The notes below the pieces were generated by a model. It ran no database searches. It saw only the letters and a list, made by a program, of their open reading frames with translations, and had not been told where the DNA came from. A stretch of 64,000 nucleotides of DNA from Sediminibacillus massiliensis. GTDB lineage: Bacteria; Bacillota; Bacilli; Bacillales; Amphibacillaceae. Below, one piece after another: positions 1 through 8,829 of this stretch. Made by a program: the position numbers and the translations under genes. The stretch's first letter is position 1, and each line of letters opens with the position of its first letter. Location: contig NZ_LT732535.1 in assembly GCF_900156915.1 (NCBI RefSeq), positions 3,835,967-3,899,966 of the forward strand, given 5' to 3'.

Positions 1-1
1 G

Positions 2-130
2 AAACGTTTCGGGGATCCGGAAGATTTGCTTGGCACATTGATCTGGCTTGCGGACGATACGATGTCAGGCTTTGTCACGGGCATTACGGTACCGGTAGAT
101 GGAGGTTTTCTTGCTTATTCAGGAGTATAA
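2..130 (+). CDS. SDR-family oxidoreductase, C-terminal end (probable D-mannonate oxidoreductase)
   Basis: The last 42 residues of a short-chain dehydrogenase run in from the left edge and end at TAA. The tail carries the usual SDR C-terminal pattern, SGFVTGITVPVDGGF, where the new beta strand and the VDGG turn close the fold. The ending GGFLAYSGV resembles the Bacillus UxuB/YjmF-type fructuronate reductases that interconvert D-fructuronate and D-mannonate. The catalytic Tyr/Lys region lies outside the window, so the substrate is inferred from the tail alone. A hexuronate gene here would suit the sugar-acid genes that follow. Confidence 0.7.
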   Translation, partial: KRFGDPEDLLGTLIWLADDTMSGFVTGITVPVDGGFLAYSGV

Positions 131-134
131 AAAA

Positions 135-173
135 CTGCTCCCTTATCTCAATTAGATAAGGGAGCAGTTTTTT
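135..173. terminator. Bidirectional Rho-independent terminator
   Basis: A perfect 14-bp stem (arms 135-148 and 154-167, starting CTGCTCCCTTATCT) with a 5-nt loop is followed by TTTTTT on the plus strand. A run of A before it serves as a T-run on the minus strand. It sits between the convergent SDR and dehydratase genes and can stop both. Confidence 0.9.
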
Positions 174-184
174 GATGATTGAAA

Positions 185-2176
185 TTAACTTTTAACAGAA
201 TCTTTGTCAGCAAGAGCCTTCTCGCCAGCATTCAAAACTTCGATGATCCGGTCAACATCATATACGCTGCCACGCCATGTACCACCGCTTACCTTTTGCA
301 AAGCAGCCCAAAGCCGTGTGTCGTCAGGGAGTCCTTCTGATGGCCTGATATCTTCATTTTGCTGGCGTTTGTTCAATACTTCTGCAGCTTCTTGTGAAGA
401 AAGCGGGGAATCAGCAGTTCCCATAAAGTGTATATGTCCGGTTAAATTTCTTGTATCGATTTCGACTTCGATCACATCGCCATCTTTCAGTTTACCGATT
501 GGTCCGCCAGCCAAACCTTCCGGACCGATGTGGCCGATACAAGCACCGGTGGACACGCCGGAGAAACGGGCGTCGGTTAAAAGGGTGACATACTTTCCAT
601 AAGACAAGTGTTTGAGAGCCGAGGTAAGTTGATATGTTTCTTCCATACCAGTACCAAGTGGACCACATCCGGTGACAACCATGATGTCTCCTTTTTCTAT
701 TTCGCCGTTTTTGATGGCGGCGATAGCTTTTCGTTCGCTGGTGAATACCTTTGCTGGATTTTTATGATAATAGATCCCGTTTTCGTCAATTACTTCAGGA
801 TCGATGGAGGTCGATTTGATGACGGCCCCCTCGGGTGCTATGTTGCCCACAGGGAAGGTGATAGTAGAGCTCAACCCCCGTTCCTTCGCCTGTTTAGGGG
901 ACATGATGACATCTTCTGGTTGAATATCGTCTGCTTCTATCAAACGTTCTTTCATTCTCTGTCTTCGTTCCGATTGTTCCCACCAGTCAAGGTTTTCTCC
1001 GAGCGTTTTACCTGTGACTGTCATGGCATCAAGCTCAAGTAAGCCTAAATCTCTTAAATGAAGCATTACTTCCGGTACGCCGCCGGCAAGGTAAGCTCTA
1101 ATCGTAGGATGATAATCCGGTCCATTTGGAAGAACACTTACCAGCCGTGGTGTTTCCCGATTTACCTTAATCCAGTCTTCAACTGTCGGAATCGTGCAGC
1201 CTGCTGCATGGGCAATAGCCGGTATATGTAATAATAGATTGGTTGAGCCGCCAAAAGCCGCATGTACTACCATGGCGTTTCGTATAGATGCATCGGAGAT
1301 AATATCTTTTGTTTTTAATTGTTGTTTCTCCATCTCGATAACTGCTCTTGCAGATTGTCTGGCCATTTCTTTCCATATTTCCTGGCCGGAAGGGGCTAAC
1401 GCCGCGTGTGGAACCGACAATCCCATCGCCTCGCTGACCACTTGGGCAGTCGCAGCAGTACCGAGGAATTGACAACCGCCTCCTGAAGTTGCACAGGCAC
1501 GGCAGCCAAGTTCTGATGCTTCTTTAAGCGTCAATTCGTTATTGGAATAGCGTGCGCCAATTGTTTGTACTTTGCCGGCATCCTCTCCAAAGAATGGAGG
1601 GAGTGTGACACCACCCGGAACAATGATTGTAGGCAGCTCGTGCATAGAGGCGAGCGCAATAATCATCGCCGGCAGTCCCTTATCGCAAGTAGCAATACCT
1701 ATAACAGCTTTCCTTGTCGGAAGTGACCGGATGAGTCTCCTGTAAACCATCGCCGCATCGTTTCGGTATGGGAATGAATCGAACATTCCGTCAGTTCCTT
1801 GGGAACGTCCATCACATGGGTCACTTACAAAACCGGCAAACGGAATGCCATTCGCTTTGGTGATTTCCTTTGCTGCTTCTTTCATCAACAGGTCTACTTC
1901 CCAATGTCCTGTATGATAGCCCAAGGCAATCGGGTCTCCGTTGCTTTCTTTCAAACCTCCTTGGGTACTTAATAACAGTATTTCTTTTCCGTTCAGCTTA
2001 TTTGGCTGCCATCCCATTCCGACATTTTGTGACAAACCGAATAAATCGCCGCTGGGAGACTGGCGGAGCATTTGATCTGTAAGTGGCAGTCTGCCTTGAG
2101 GTCCTGGGGCCTTTGTCCGGATATCGTACATTTCTGGGGCCGGTGAATGTAATAAATCATCTAGCGAATAACTCAC
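185..2176 (-). CDS. YjhG/YagF-family dehydratase (probable D-xylonate dehydratase)
   Basis: A 663-residue member of the IlvD/Edd dehydratase superfamily, close in length and text to E. coli YjhG/YagF, which dehydrate D-xylonate to 2-dehydro-3-deoxy-D-xylonate. Visible family blocks include [17 protein letters not shown], the cysteine segments ATCDKGLPA and [14 protein letters not shown] that would hold the iron-sulfur cluster, [13 protein letters not shown], and [15 protein letters not shown] near the C-terminus. The start is GTG at 2176, because AAGGAGGAT precedes it at the right spacing. An in-frame ATG at 2206 lies inside the cre site and has no ribosome binding site. The gene has its own strong promoter and is convergent with the preceding SDR. 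Substrate is by family; another sugar acid is possible. Confidence 0.87.
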   Translation of the reverse strand: MSYSLDDLLHSPAPEMYDIRTKAPGPQGRLPLTDQMLRQSPSGDLFGLSQNVGMGWQPNKLNGKEILLLSTQGGLKESNGDPIALGYHTGHWEVDLLMKEAAKEITKANGIPFAGFVSDPCDGRSQGTDGMFDSFPYRNDAAMVYRRLIRSLPTRKAVIGIATCDKGLPAMIIALASMHELPTIIVPGGVTLPPFFGEDAGKVQTIGARYSNNELTLKEASELGCRACATSGGGCQFLGTAATAQVVSEAMGLSVPHAALAPSGQEIWKEMARQSARAVIEMEKQQLKTKDIISDASIRNAMVVHAAFGGSTNLLLHIPAIAHAAGCTIPTVEDWIKVNRETPRLVSVLPNGPDYHPTIRAYLAGGVPEVMLHLRDLGLLELDAMTVTGKTLGENLDWWEQSERRQRMKERLIEADDIQPEDVIMSPKQAKERGLSSTITFPVGNIAPEGAVIKSTSIDPEVIDENGIYYHKNPAKVFTSERKAIAAIKNGEIEKGDIMVVTGCGPLGTGMEETYQLTSALKHLSYGKYVTLLTDARFSGVSTGACIGHIGPEGLAGGPIGKLKDGDVIEVEIDTRNLTGHIHFMGTADSPLSSQEAAEVLNKRQQNEDIRPSEGLPDDTRLWAALQKVSGGTWRGSVYDVDRIIEVLNAGEKALADKDSVKS

Positions 2177-2190
2177 GGAAATCCTCCTTG

Positions 2191-2207
2191 TATAAAGCGC
2201 TTTCATA
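2191..2207 (-). promoter_or_regulatory. cre-like CcpA site in the dehydratase leader
   Basis: On the minus strand the text is TATGAAAGCGCTTTATA, which fits the CcpA operator consensus except that the right end reads AT where C-A/T is expected. It begins a few bases after the predicted transcription start and ends just before the ribosome binding site, a road-block position. Confidence 0.6.
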
Positions 2208-2217
2208 GTTTAGTGCT

Positions 2218-2246
2218 ATTATAGATTTTTAAGAAAATTTTGTCAA
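2218..2246 (-). promoter_or_regulatory. Sigma-A promoter of the dehydratase gene
   Basis: On the minus strand TTGACA (2246-2241) and TATAAT (2223-2218) are both perfect consensus hexamers with a 17-bp spacer. Transcription should start near 2211. Confidence 0.88.
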
Positions 2247-2292
2247 TAATGTAAAAGTTGGTTTTATAATGTAAAACATTTCAAGGTAAGAT

Positions 2293-2931
2293 TTAAATCG
2301 CAGTCAATTTTTGTTTTCTCTTAGCATCCAGCTTGGTAAAACACTTTTCAGCAAAAAACATGAGAGTCCATGCAACAATACTAAGACCAAAAAAGGGGAT
2401 TAAAGCAGGTATTGCGCTGTAGACGATATAAGTAACAGCCGACACGAGTACCATCAGAAGCAAAGTGAAAGGGTGAAGAATTGTAATGTACATAGCATTC
2501 TTCAAGTGGTGCAATAAAGTAGCTTCGTAGTGGACGTACACAGGAAAAATAAAAAATAACAAAAGCAGGAAAACGATGGCGAGTGGGATGAGCGGTAATA
2601 AAATCCACTTAGCAAAACCATCCGCAACTTGTGTGAGGAATAGATAGTCAAGGTAAATGATGCCCCCGATGGTAACCAACATCAATCCTAACAGATTACT
2701 TTTAATAAATTCATGCCTGAATACTTGATAAAAACAGCGGAAGACAGGTAGTTCATCCTCTCCGTTGATCCACTTTCGGCAGAGCGCAAACAATGCGATA
2801 GTTGCAGGGAATACACCAAACACAAGCAAGCCCATCATGGAAAATAGTATCCAAAGGAAATTCAAGTAAGCAATCCTTGTAATCCAACGGGTAATCATAT
2901 AAACGCTGCCAGAGAAACTACTTAAATTCAT
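2293..2931 (-). CDS. DUF624 (YesL-like) integral membrane protein
   Basis: A 212-residue membrane protein with about five hydrophobic segments. It carries the DUF624 pattern of an N-terminal ITRIAYLNFLWILF helix, then a GVFPATIALFAL turn and a conserved W and R before the next helices. YesL-like proteins are typically encoded beside CUT1 sugar transporters in Bacilli; their molecular role is not established. GGGAGGGA precedes the ATG. It is divergent from the transporter operon starting at 3322 and upstream of the dehydratase, which has its own promoter. Two more DUF624 proteins occur in this window (26042 and 46947), each near a carbohydrate transporter. Confidence 0.85.
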   Translation of the reverse strand: MNLSSFSGSVYMITRWITRIAYLNFLWILFSMMGLLVFGVFPATIALFALCRKWINGEDELPVFRCFYQVFRHEFIKSNLLGLMLVTIGGIIYLDYLFLTQVADGFAKWILLPLIPLAIVFLLLLFFIFPVYVHYEATLLHHLKNAMYITILHPFTLLLMVLVSAVTYIVYSAIPALIPFFGLSIVAWTLMFFAEKCFTKLDAKRKQKLTAI

Positions 2932-3028
2932 ATTTATCCCTCCCCAAAATTTATATTGGTAATTCTATACTAAGAATTTAAAGAAGAAAAGGCCGATTTA
3001 TATATTAATAGAATTTTCAAAAAAAACA

Positions 3029-3058
3029 TTGACAAACACATAACCGTGATATTAATAT
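3029..3058 (+). promoter_or_regulatory. Promoter of the first ABC transporter operon
   Basis: TTGACA (3029-3034) is followed after 18 bp by TAATAT (3053-3058). The operator at 3065-3080 lies directly over the expected transcription start. Confidence 0.75.
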
Positions 3059-3064
3059 ACATTT

Positions 3065-3080
3065 AAAGGTCAACCAATTA
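3065..3080 (+). promoter_or_regulatory. Putative GntR (FadR-type) operator, copy 1
   Basis: AAAGGTCAACCAATTA has the GGT-NN-ACC core expected of FadR-subfamily GntR regulators (compare the UxuR/ExuR type TTGGT-NN-ACCAA). It begins 6 bp after the -10 box. Matching copies occur at 3168 and 9579. Confidence 0.65.
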
Positions 3081-3167
3081 ATCAATTTCATGATGATTGG
3101 GTTTCTAAGTGCCATATTTCATAGAAGATTGTTAACAAATTCTTTCGGAGAGGCATAACACGCCCTT

Positions 3168-3182
3168 AAAGGTTGACCAATT
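3168..3182 (+). promoter_or_regulatory. Putative GntR (FadR-type) operator, copy 2
   Basis: AAAGGTTGACCAATT shares AAAGGT-NN-ACCAATT with copies 1 and 3 and lies 103 bp downstream of copy 1 in the leader of the transporter operon. A repressor dimer at each could form a loop or a road-block. Confidence 0.65.
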
Positions 3183-3222
3183 GATGAATCATACGGCTCC
3201 GCTTCAATTTTCAGGTCTTTTT

Positions 3223-3237
3223 TGTAAGCGCTTTATA
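3223..3237 (+). promoter_or_regulatory. cre-like CcpA site upstream of the transporter
   Basis: TGTAAGCGCTTTATA matches the cre core and left half, with AT in place of the usual right-hand C-A. It lies about 85 bp before the solute-binding protein start, inside the leader. Confidence 0.55.
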
Positions 3238-3321
3238 AAAATGGGAGGTGGCATTGCTAAAACAGTTATCTAATTTCGACTGCTAATTAAGTTAATTTTA
3301 AGAAAAAGGGGATGTGGCAAA

Positions 3322-4665
3322 TTGCAAAAGAATACCAGAAACTTTTATCTGCTTTTTTCAGTTTTTTGTTTTGCACTCTTTTTGGCTGCTTGTAGTGGTG
3401 ACCAGGAATCTGCCAACGGAGAAGAAGGAACAGACAATGATGGTGAAGCCTCTGATGGAAAAGTTGAAATTCGATTTGCATGGTGGGGGAACACAGAGCG
3501 GGACAAAAAATATAATGAAATTTTAGATTTATATGAAGAGCAGAATCCAAATGTTTCTATTATCAGGGAACCTTCTACCTGGAATGATTACTGGACGAAG
3601 TTATCTACTCAGGCTGCAGGTGGAAATGCCCCAGACCTTTTTGGATTACATCTTCTCCTTTATGGAAATGAGTATTTTACCAAAGATACAATCGAGCCAC
3701 TTGATTCCTATGTGGATAGCGGGATTATCTCTTTGGAGGGATGGGATCAATCAGTACTTGAAGCAGGTACTTATAATGACCAGCTCTTAGCTCTAGCTAA
3801 AGGTGTCACGATTCAGGCAATGCTTACCAATGTTACAAAACTAGAAGAGGTAGGGATGGAGCCGCCACCATTCGAGATAAGTTATCAGGATTTTAAGGAT
3901 TACGCTGGACAATTGGTTGAGAAGTTACCCGAAGGTGAGTACGTGACCACTGATCCGACGATGATTGGGGAACACGGAATCGAAATGTGGGTTAGACAAA
4001 AAGGCGGAGCATTCTTGTCGGAGGATGGTTCAGAGCTTGGTTTTAGTAAGGAAGATTTGAAATCTTACTGGGAATATTGGAATGAAATGCGAGACATGGG
4101 TGCCATTCCTCCTGCTAAGGTTAGTGCTGAACAGGCAGGCGTTCCAGAAGAAAGTACTCTGTTTGCACAAGGTAAATCGGTGTTTATGGACAGACCTACT
4201 AATCAAACCAAATTGTTCGATGGTCTATTGCAAGGAGATGAAATCAAGATCACTCGTTATCCAATCATGGAAGATGGAGAATTCAAAGGTGGAGAACAAT
4301 TGCAAGTACCCGCAATTGTGATGAGCAAGAATTCTAAAGTAAAAGATGAGGCAGCTAAATTGTTGAATTTCTTTGTGAACGATTTGGAGGCTACAGAGAT
4401 TTATAGTGCGGAAAATGGTATTCCGGGAACTCAACCTGTCCGGGATAACCTACAATCATCGCTACATGAAAAAGATGTGCTTGCAGTAGAACATATGGAA
4501 AAAGTTGTAGAAGACATTCCGCCAACCACTATTCGGCCGGAAGGAGCGGTTCAAGTGTTTACCGCTTATAGCAGAAATGCAGAGGCAGTGGCATTTGGAC
4601 AATTAACTGTCGATGAAGCTGTCGATGCCTTCTTCAAGGAAGCAGAACAAATTTTAGCACAGTAA
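3322..4665 (+). CDS. CUT1-type ABC transporter solute-binding lipoprotein
   Basis: A 447-residue family 1 extracellular solute-binding protein. The N-terminus has basic residues, a hydrophobic stretch and the lipobox LAAC with Cys24, so it should be lipid-anchored outside the membrane. The mature part begins with an acidic linker and then FAWWGNTERDKKYNEIL, the ligand-binding entry also seen in the paralogs at 32064 and 36768 (FTWWGD and FSWWGD). The start is TTG at 3322 behind AAGGGG. It is the first gene of an operon with two permeases and catabolic genes, which suggests a uronate or sugar-acid ligand rather than a neutral sugar. No ATPase gene is nearby. Confidence 0.88.
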   Translation: MQKNTRNFYLLFSVFCFALFLAACSGDQESANGEEGTDNDGEASDGKVEIRFAWWGNTERDKKYNEILDLYEEQNPNVSIIREPSTWNDYWTKLSTQAAGGNAPDLFGLHLLLYGNEYFTKDTIEPLDSYVDSGIISLEGWDQSVLEAGTYNDQLLALAKGVTIQAMLTNVTKLEEVGMEPPPFEISYQDFKDYAGQLVEKLPEGEYVTTDPTMIGEHGIEMWVRQKGGAFLSEDGSELGFSKEDLKSYWEYWNEMRDMGAIPPAKVSAEQAGVPEESTLFAQGKSVFMDRPTNQTKLFDGLLQGDEIKITRYPIMEDGEFKGGEQLQVPAIVMSKNSKVKDEAAKLLNFFVNDLEATEIYSAENGIPGTQPVRDNLQSSLHEKDVLAVEHMEKVVEDIPPTTIRPEGAVQVFTAYSRNAEAVAFGQLTVDEAVDAFFKEAEQILAQ

Positions 4666-4734
4666 CCAGTATGGAGGAGGAATAAGCATTTCTCCTCCCT
4701 TTCAAAAACTCTCATCTATAAGGTGGTGAACTCC

Positions 4735-5622
4735 ATGCTCATGCAGCTTTGGAAGAAAAACAGAATAGCTCTCTTGTTTTTGTTCCCCTGGATCATTGGA
4801 ATAATCACACTTGGAATTATCCCAATGATTGCTTCTCTTTATCTATCCTTCACGGAATATAACATGTTCCAAGCGCCCAGTTGGGTAGGCTTAGCTAACT
4901 TCCAAGAGATGCTGACGAATGATGCGAGATTTATTCAATCACTGAAAGTTACATTTATTTATGTGTTTATCGGGGTTCCTTTGCAGCTGCTTATAGCCTT
5001 TTCACTGGCATCGCTTCTTAACAGGGGGGTCAAGGGGTTATCGACATTCAGGGCGATCTATTATGTTCCGTCGCTCTTAGGACCAAGTGTGGCAATTGCA
5101 GTGTTGTGGCGCCAATTGTTCGGGATGGATGGAGCTTTCAATAGATTTATCGGTCTGTTTGGAATTGAGCCCAATAGTTGGATTGCCGATCCTTCTACTT
5201 CCTTATACACCTTGATTGTATTGCTTGTTTGGCAGTTTGGTTCCCCGATGGTAATCTTTTTGGCCGGTTTAAAACAAATTCCTGCAGAACTTTATGAGGC
5301 AGCTTCTATAGATGGAGCAGGTCCTTTCTATAAGTTAATAAAAATCACACTCCCGTTGCTGACGCCTATAATCTTCTTCAATATGGTCATGCAGTTTATC
5401 GGAGCTTTCCAAGCCTTCACTCCTGCATACATTATTGGAGGCGGGACAGGGGGGACTTTGGATTCTACTTTGTTCTATACGCTTTACCTTTATATTAAAG
5501 CGTTTACAGAATTTCAGATGGGATATGCCTCTGCCATGGCATGGCTGTTATTAATTATCATTGCAACGTTTACGGGATTGTTATTCATGTCAGCTAAAAA
5601 ATGGGTTTATTATGCAGATTAG
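4735..5622 (+). CDS. Carbohydrate ABC transporter permease (MalF/UgpA type)
   Basis: A 295-residue inner-membrane permease with six predicted transmembrane segments. The cytoplasmic loop that docks the ATPase is visible as EAASIDGAGPFYKLIKITLP, the EAA motif. The start is ATG at 4735 behind AAGGTGGTGA; two GTG codons at 4723 and 4726 are part of that ribosome binding site. It follows the binding protein by 69 nt and precedes the second permease by 12 nt. The protein is closely similar to the permease at 38189, as expected from duplicated operons. Its ATPase partner must be encoded elsewhere, most likely a shared MsmX-type subunit. Confidence 0.9.
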   Translation: MLMQLWKKNRIALLFLFPWIIGIITLGIIPMIASLYLSFTEYNMFQAPSWVGLANFQEMLTNDARFIQSLKVTFIYVFIGVPLQLLIAFSLASLLNRGVKGLSTFRAIYYVPSLLGPSVAIAVLWRQLFGMDGAFNRFIGLFGIEPNSWIADPSTSLYTLIVLLVWQFGSPMVIFLAGLKQIPAELYEAASIDGAGPFYKLIKITLPLLTPIIFFNMVMQFIGAFQAFTPAYIIGGGTGGTLDSTLFYTLYLYIKAFTEFQMGYASAMAWLLLIIIATFTGLLFMSAKKWVYYAD

Positions 5623-5634
5623 GAGGTGAGTAAA

Positions 5635-6576
5635 ATGGCCAATCCGGCTCCTGAAAGAGTTGACACCGAAACAGTAGAAAACAGCCGGTTAAAAACCAAA
5701 CCGAAACTTAGGCAAGTTAAGTCGTCTGCCGGCAAGAGAAAAAGAAATGTGCCAACTGGAGGAATCGTCAAATTTATATTGTTGGCGGCAGGTGCTTTCG
5801 TCATGCTCTATCCGTTACTTTGGATGCTGAGCAGTTCGTTCAAACCTAATGACATTATTTTTAGAGAAATAGGTTTAATACCAGTTGAAACGACACTATC
5901 CAACTATATACAAGGGTGGAACGGGATTTCAGGCTTTACTTTCTCTACCTTTTACATGAACTCGTTTATCGTAGTTGGATTAAGCATTCTAGGAAATATC
6001 ATTGCTTGTTCTATGGCGGCCTACGCTTTTGCAAGGCTTGACTTTACATGGAAGAAAACGATGTTTGCGATAATGTTGGGATCTATTATGCTGCCATATC
6101 ATGTGGTGCTTATTCCTCAATACATTATCTTTAATAACTTAAATTGGGTAGACACTTTTCTCCCTTTGATAGTGCCGAAGTTTTTGGCGACAGATGCTTT
6201 CTTTATTTTCCTGATGGTTCAGTTCATTAGGGGGATTCCTTCCGAGCTGGATAATGCTGCACGGGTAGATGGTTGTGGCAGCGTCCAAATTTTTTCGAGG
6301 ATCATTTTTCCATTGATGGTTCCTGCACTTGTTACTACAGCTATTTTCACATTTATTTGGACCTGGAATGACTTCTTTAGCCAGTTTATTTATTTGAGCA
6401 GCCCAAAGCTTTGGACAGTAACACTGGCCTTAAGAGGCTTTCTGGATACAATGGGTGAGTCATTGTGGGGAGCAATGTTTGCAATGTCCATTTTATCTCT
6501 GATTCCCATTTTTATATTTTTCATAGCGTTTCAGAGATTGCTAATAGATGGAATTTCTACAACCGGCATTAAGTAG
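5635..6576 (+). CDS. Carbohydrate ABC transporter permease (MalG/UgpE type)
   Basis: A 313-residue second permease of the heterodimer. A hydrophilic, basic N-terminal extension of about 45 residues precedes the first helix (FILLAAGAFVMLYPLLWML). The EAA-type loop reads ELDNAARVDGCGSVQIFSRI. The start is ATG at 5635, with AGGAGGTGA overlapping the previous stop; GTG at 5626 lies inside that ribosome binding site. The basic tail is shared with the paralog at 39090. It ends 33 nt before the SDR gene, so transporter and catabolic genes appear co-transcribed. Confidence 0.9.
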   Translation: MANPAPERVDTETVENSRLKTKPKLRQVKSSAGKRKRNVPTGGIVKFILLAAGAFVMLYPLLWMLSSSFKPNDIIFREIGLIPVETTLSNYIQGWNGISGFTFSTFYMNSFIVVGLSILGNIIACSMAAYAFARLDFTWKKTMFAIMLGSIMLPYHVVLIPQYIIFNNLNWVDTFLPLIVPKFLATDAFFIFLMVQFIRGIPSELDNAARVDGCGSVQIFSRIIFPLMVPALVTTAIFTFIWTWNDFFSQFIYLSSPKLWTVTLALRGFLDTMGESLWGAMFAMSILSLIPIFIFFIAFQRLLIDGISTTGIK

Positions 6577-6609
6577 GGGCGCGATATCGAAGTTAAAGGG
6601 GGTGACTAA

Positions 6610-7350
6610 ATGCGAATACTCGGTAAAACAGTCCTTATTACAGGCGCAGGGACAGGTATTGGCAGAGCTATCGCTATTAAACTGGCAAAAGAAGGAGCAA
6701 ATATCGTTGTTAATTATTCGCGTTCCAGAGATGAGGCGGAAGTAACTCTTTCAAAAGTTGTGGAGGCTGGTGCCAAAGGTATGATACACCAAGCCGATGT
6801 TTCTGATAAGGAACAAGTCGAAGAAATGTGCAAGGCAGTCTCGACATTTTTCGGCGGAATCGATGTCCTGATCAATAATGCCGGTACAACAGATTTTGTT
6901 TCACTCAACGATTTAGATGGTCTAATGGACGAACATTGGGATAGGGCGTTCAATGTGAATGTCAAAGGAATGTTTTATGCGAGCCGGACCTGTGCAAATG
7001 AATTGAAAAAAAATAATGGCTGTATTGTCAATATTACTTCCATTGCAGGAATTAATGGCAATGGCAGTTCCGTCGCTTATGCCGCTTCAAAAGCGGCTGG
7101 AATAAGTGTTACTAAATCTCTTGCCAGAGTTTTAGCTCCGAATGTAAGAGTTAATTCTGTGGCTCCGGGGGTGGTAGAGACGCGTTGGGTGGAAGGGCAG
7201 ACAGCGCATGTTGACCAATATCGGGAAGGCACACTTCTTGAAAGGGTTGCTTCACCTGAAGATGTGGCCGATATGGTTTGGGCTATCATCGAAGGAGGAG
7301 ACTTTGTTACTGGTCAAACAGTTGTTGTCGATGGTGGTTGGACTCTTTAA
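6610..7350 (+). CDS. SDR-family NAD(P)-dependent oxidoreductase
   Basis: A 246-residue classical short-chain dehydrogenase. The nucleotide-binding motif TGAGTGIGRA lies at residues 10-19, NNAG near 91, and the catalytic Tyr and Lys in YAASKAAG near 157, with Ser in NITSIAG upstream. The C-terminus ends TVVVDGGWTL. Family members act on sugar alcohols, aldonates or keto acids with NAD(P)H. GGGGGTGA precedes the ATG. Its place between the permeases and the RraA-like gene suggests oxidation or reduction of the imported sugar acid; the exact substrate cannot be read. Confidence 0.87.
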   Translation: MRILGKTVLITGAGTGIGRAIAIKLAKEGANIVVNYSRSRDEAEVTLSKVVEAGAKGMIHQADVSDKEQVEEMCKAVSTFFGGIDVLINNAGTTDFVSLNDLDGLMDEHWDRAFNVNVKGMFYASRTCANELKKNNGCIVNITSIAGINGNGSSVAYAASKAAGISVTKSLARVLAPNVRVNSVAPGVVETRWVEGQTAHVDQYREGTLLERVASPEDVADMVWAIIEGGDFVTGQTVVVDGGWTL

Positions 7351-7374
7351 AAATCTTTACTAGGAGGAATTAAA

Positions 7375-7815
7375 GTGGCAGAAAACGTTTTTTTCGGTGA
7401 AGGATTGGGCAGAGCCATTGTTATCAATCTATCTAAGGGTGACAAATTACTTGAAAGTATCAGGGAAAAACTCGCAGAAGAAAATATTAAAAATGCCGTA
7501 CTGTTTGGTGCAGTAGGCTCGCTGCAAAAACTGGTCTACCATCTTCCGACCAGTATGGGACCTACCTCTGAAGATAAATTTCTTACTATTCAAGGTAACG
7601 GTCCGATTGAACTGGGGTCTCTGTCAGGTAATGTGATTGATGGGGAACCGCATATGCATATAGTTGCCCAGGATAAAGAAGGGGATTATGTCGGACATTT
7701 GGAAGAAGGGTCTGAAGTGCTCTTCCTGGCTGAGGTCATCATGGCAGAGATCAAAGACCTTAATATCCACAGAGTTAAAAATGAACATGGAGTTGTTTAT
7801 TTAACCGAGAAATAA
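7375..7815 (+). CDS. PPC (DUF296) domain protein
   Basis: A 146-residue protein that is almost entirely one PPC/DUF296 domain. Recognisable parts are LGRAIVINLSKGDKLLESI at the start, AVLFGAVGSLQKL in the middle, and the histidine-rich HMHIVAQDKEG followed by VGHLEEG. The domain forms trimers. In plants it is fused to AT-hook DNA-binding proteins, while bacterial stand-alone versions have no agreed function, and the conserved histidines could bind a metal. The start is GTG at 7375 behind AGGAGGA. It sits between an SDR and an RraA-like gene in a sugar-acid operon, so an enzymatic or metabolite-binding role is more likely than DNA binding. Confidence 0.8.
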   Translation: MAENVFFGEGLGRAIVINLSKGDKLLESIREKLAEENIKNAVLFGAVGSLQKLVYHLPTSMGPTSEDKFLTIQGNGPIELGSLSGNVIDGEPHMHIVAQDKEGDYVGHLEEGSEVLFLAEVIMAEIKDLNIHRVKNEHGVVYLTEK

Positions 7816-7875
7816 AATGCTTAATACTTAATGTGTTTAAAAACCATTCAAATAAATTAATTGGAGGAATGTAAA

Positions 7876-8598
7876 ATGGCAATGTCAAGACAGGAAGTTC
7901 TAGAGAATATTCGTAAATGCAGGGTGGCGGATCTTTCAGATGGTATGGATGCCCTTGGTCTAGTTAATAAAGGGTCTATGTCTACAGAAATGCGTCCGAT
8001 AAGGCCTGGTATATCGTTTGCGGGTTATGCATGGACGGTGCGTTTGGTGCCGGCTGAAGAATCCTTTGAACCGTGCAGCACAGTAGAGGAGTATTTTGAC
8101 CAGAATGGGAAGTTCTGTTCAGATGCCTATTCCTTTATGAAAGAACTCAAAAGTTCAGATGTTAAAGACCATGTTTTGGTGATAGACATGGGAGGATATC
8201 CTGGTGGTGTGTTAGGGTCGGAGAATATGATGAATTTCAAGATTCGTGGGATGGTAGGAGCCGTAGTGGATGGGGGCTGCCGAGATTCATACGAATGTAA
8301 TTTACAACAAGTTAATGCTTTTAGTACAAAACGGACTTTCCATCATGTTTCCGGAAGAATGAAGGGTGATGGGGTGCAAGTTCCCGTGAATTGCGCAGGT
8401 GTTACTGTAACACCTGGTGATTATGTAGTGGCTGATGACGACGGAGTATTGGTTATCCCGCAAGATAAGGCAGAAGAAGTGTTGAAATTTGCTTTTGCCA
8501 TTTTGGAAAGGGATCAAAACACTCGAACAAGTCATTATGAGGCATTAGGGATGGAGCCGGATAATACACTCAACAGGCTTGGGGCTGCAAAAGCATAG
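7876..8598 (+). CDS. RraA-like family protein (possible class II aldolase or lyase)
   Basis: A 240-residue RraA/HMG-aldolase superfamily member. The active-site block VVDGGCRDSYE carries the Arg-Asp pair that binds pyruvate and divalent metal in family aldolases. The C-terminal GDYVVADDDGVLVIPQD is the usual family signature. Known relatives include HMG/CHA aldolase, oxaloacetate decarboxylases and the RNase E inhibitor RraA; Gram-positive sugar operons carry many uncharacterised versions. The start is ATG at 7876 behind GGAGGA. The terminator after it ends the transporter operon. It is diverged from the three other RraA-like proteins in this window and has a long insert around residues 60-95. 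Confidence 0.82.
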   Translation: MAMSRQEVLENIRKCRVADLSDGMDALGLVNKGSMSTEMRPIRPGISFAGYAWTVRLVPAEESFEPCSTVEEYFDQNGKFCSDAYSFMKELKSSDVKDHVLVIDMGGYPGGVLGSENMMNFKIRGMVGAVVDGGCRDSYECNLQQVNAFSTKRTFHHVSGRMKGDGVQVPVNCAGVTVTPGDYVVADDDGVLVIPQDKAEEVLKFAFAILERDQNTRTSHYEALGMEPDNTLNRLGAAKA

Positions 8599-8614
8599 TT
8601 TTTTGGCAACTTCA

Positions 8615-8667
8615 AAAGGACTGCTTCCTATTAAATAATAGCAGAAGTGGTCCTTTCTTCCTTTTCC
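8615..8667 (+). terminator. Rho-independent terminator of the first transporter operon
   Basis: An imperfect stem pairs AAAGGAC and CTTC on the left with GAAG and GTCCTTT on the right around an AT-rich loop, and is followed by a T-rich tract (TTCTTCCTTTT). It lies 16 nt after the RraA-like stop. Confidence 0.7.
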
Positions 8668-8829
8668 AGCATCTAAAGCAATATTCCAACATATCGTTCA
8701 ATTATAGGGGTATATAGATATAAAACCAAATAATGCCATAAATTGACCTCCCCTTTATTTCCGATTAAAATCATCAATAGGTAGACCTTTTTTAAAATGG
8801 AATAAACGCTTTCGAAGGAAGGATAAATA

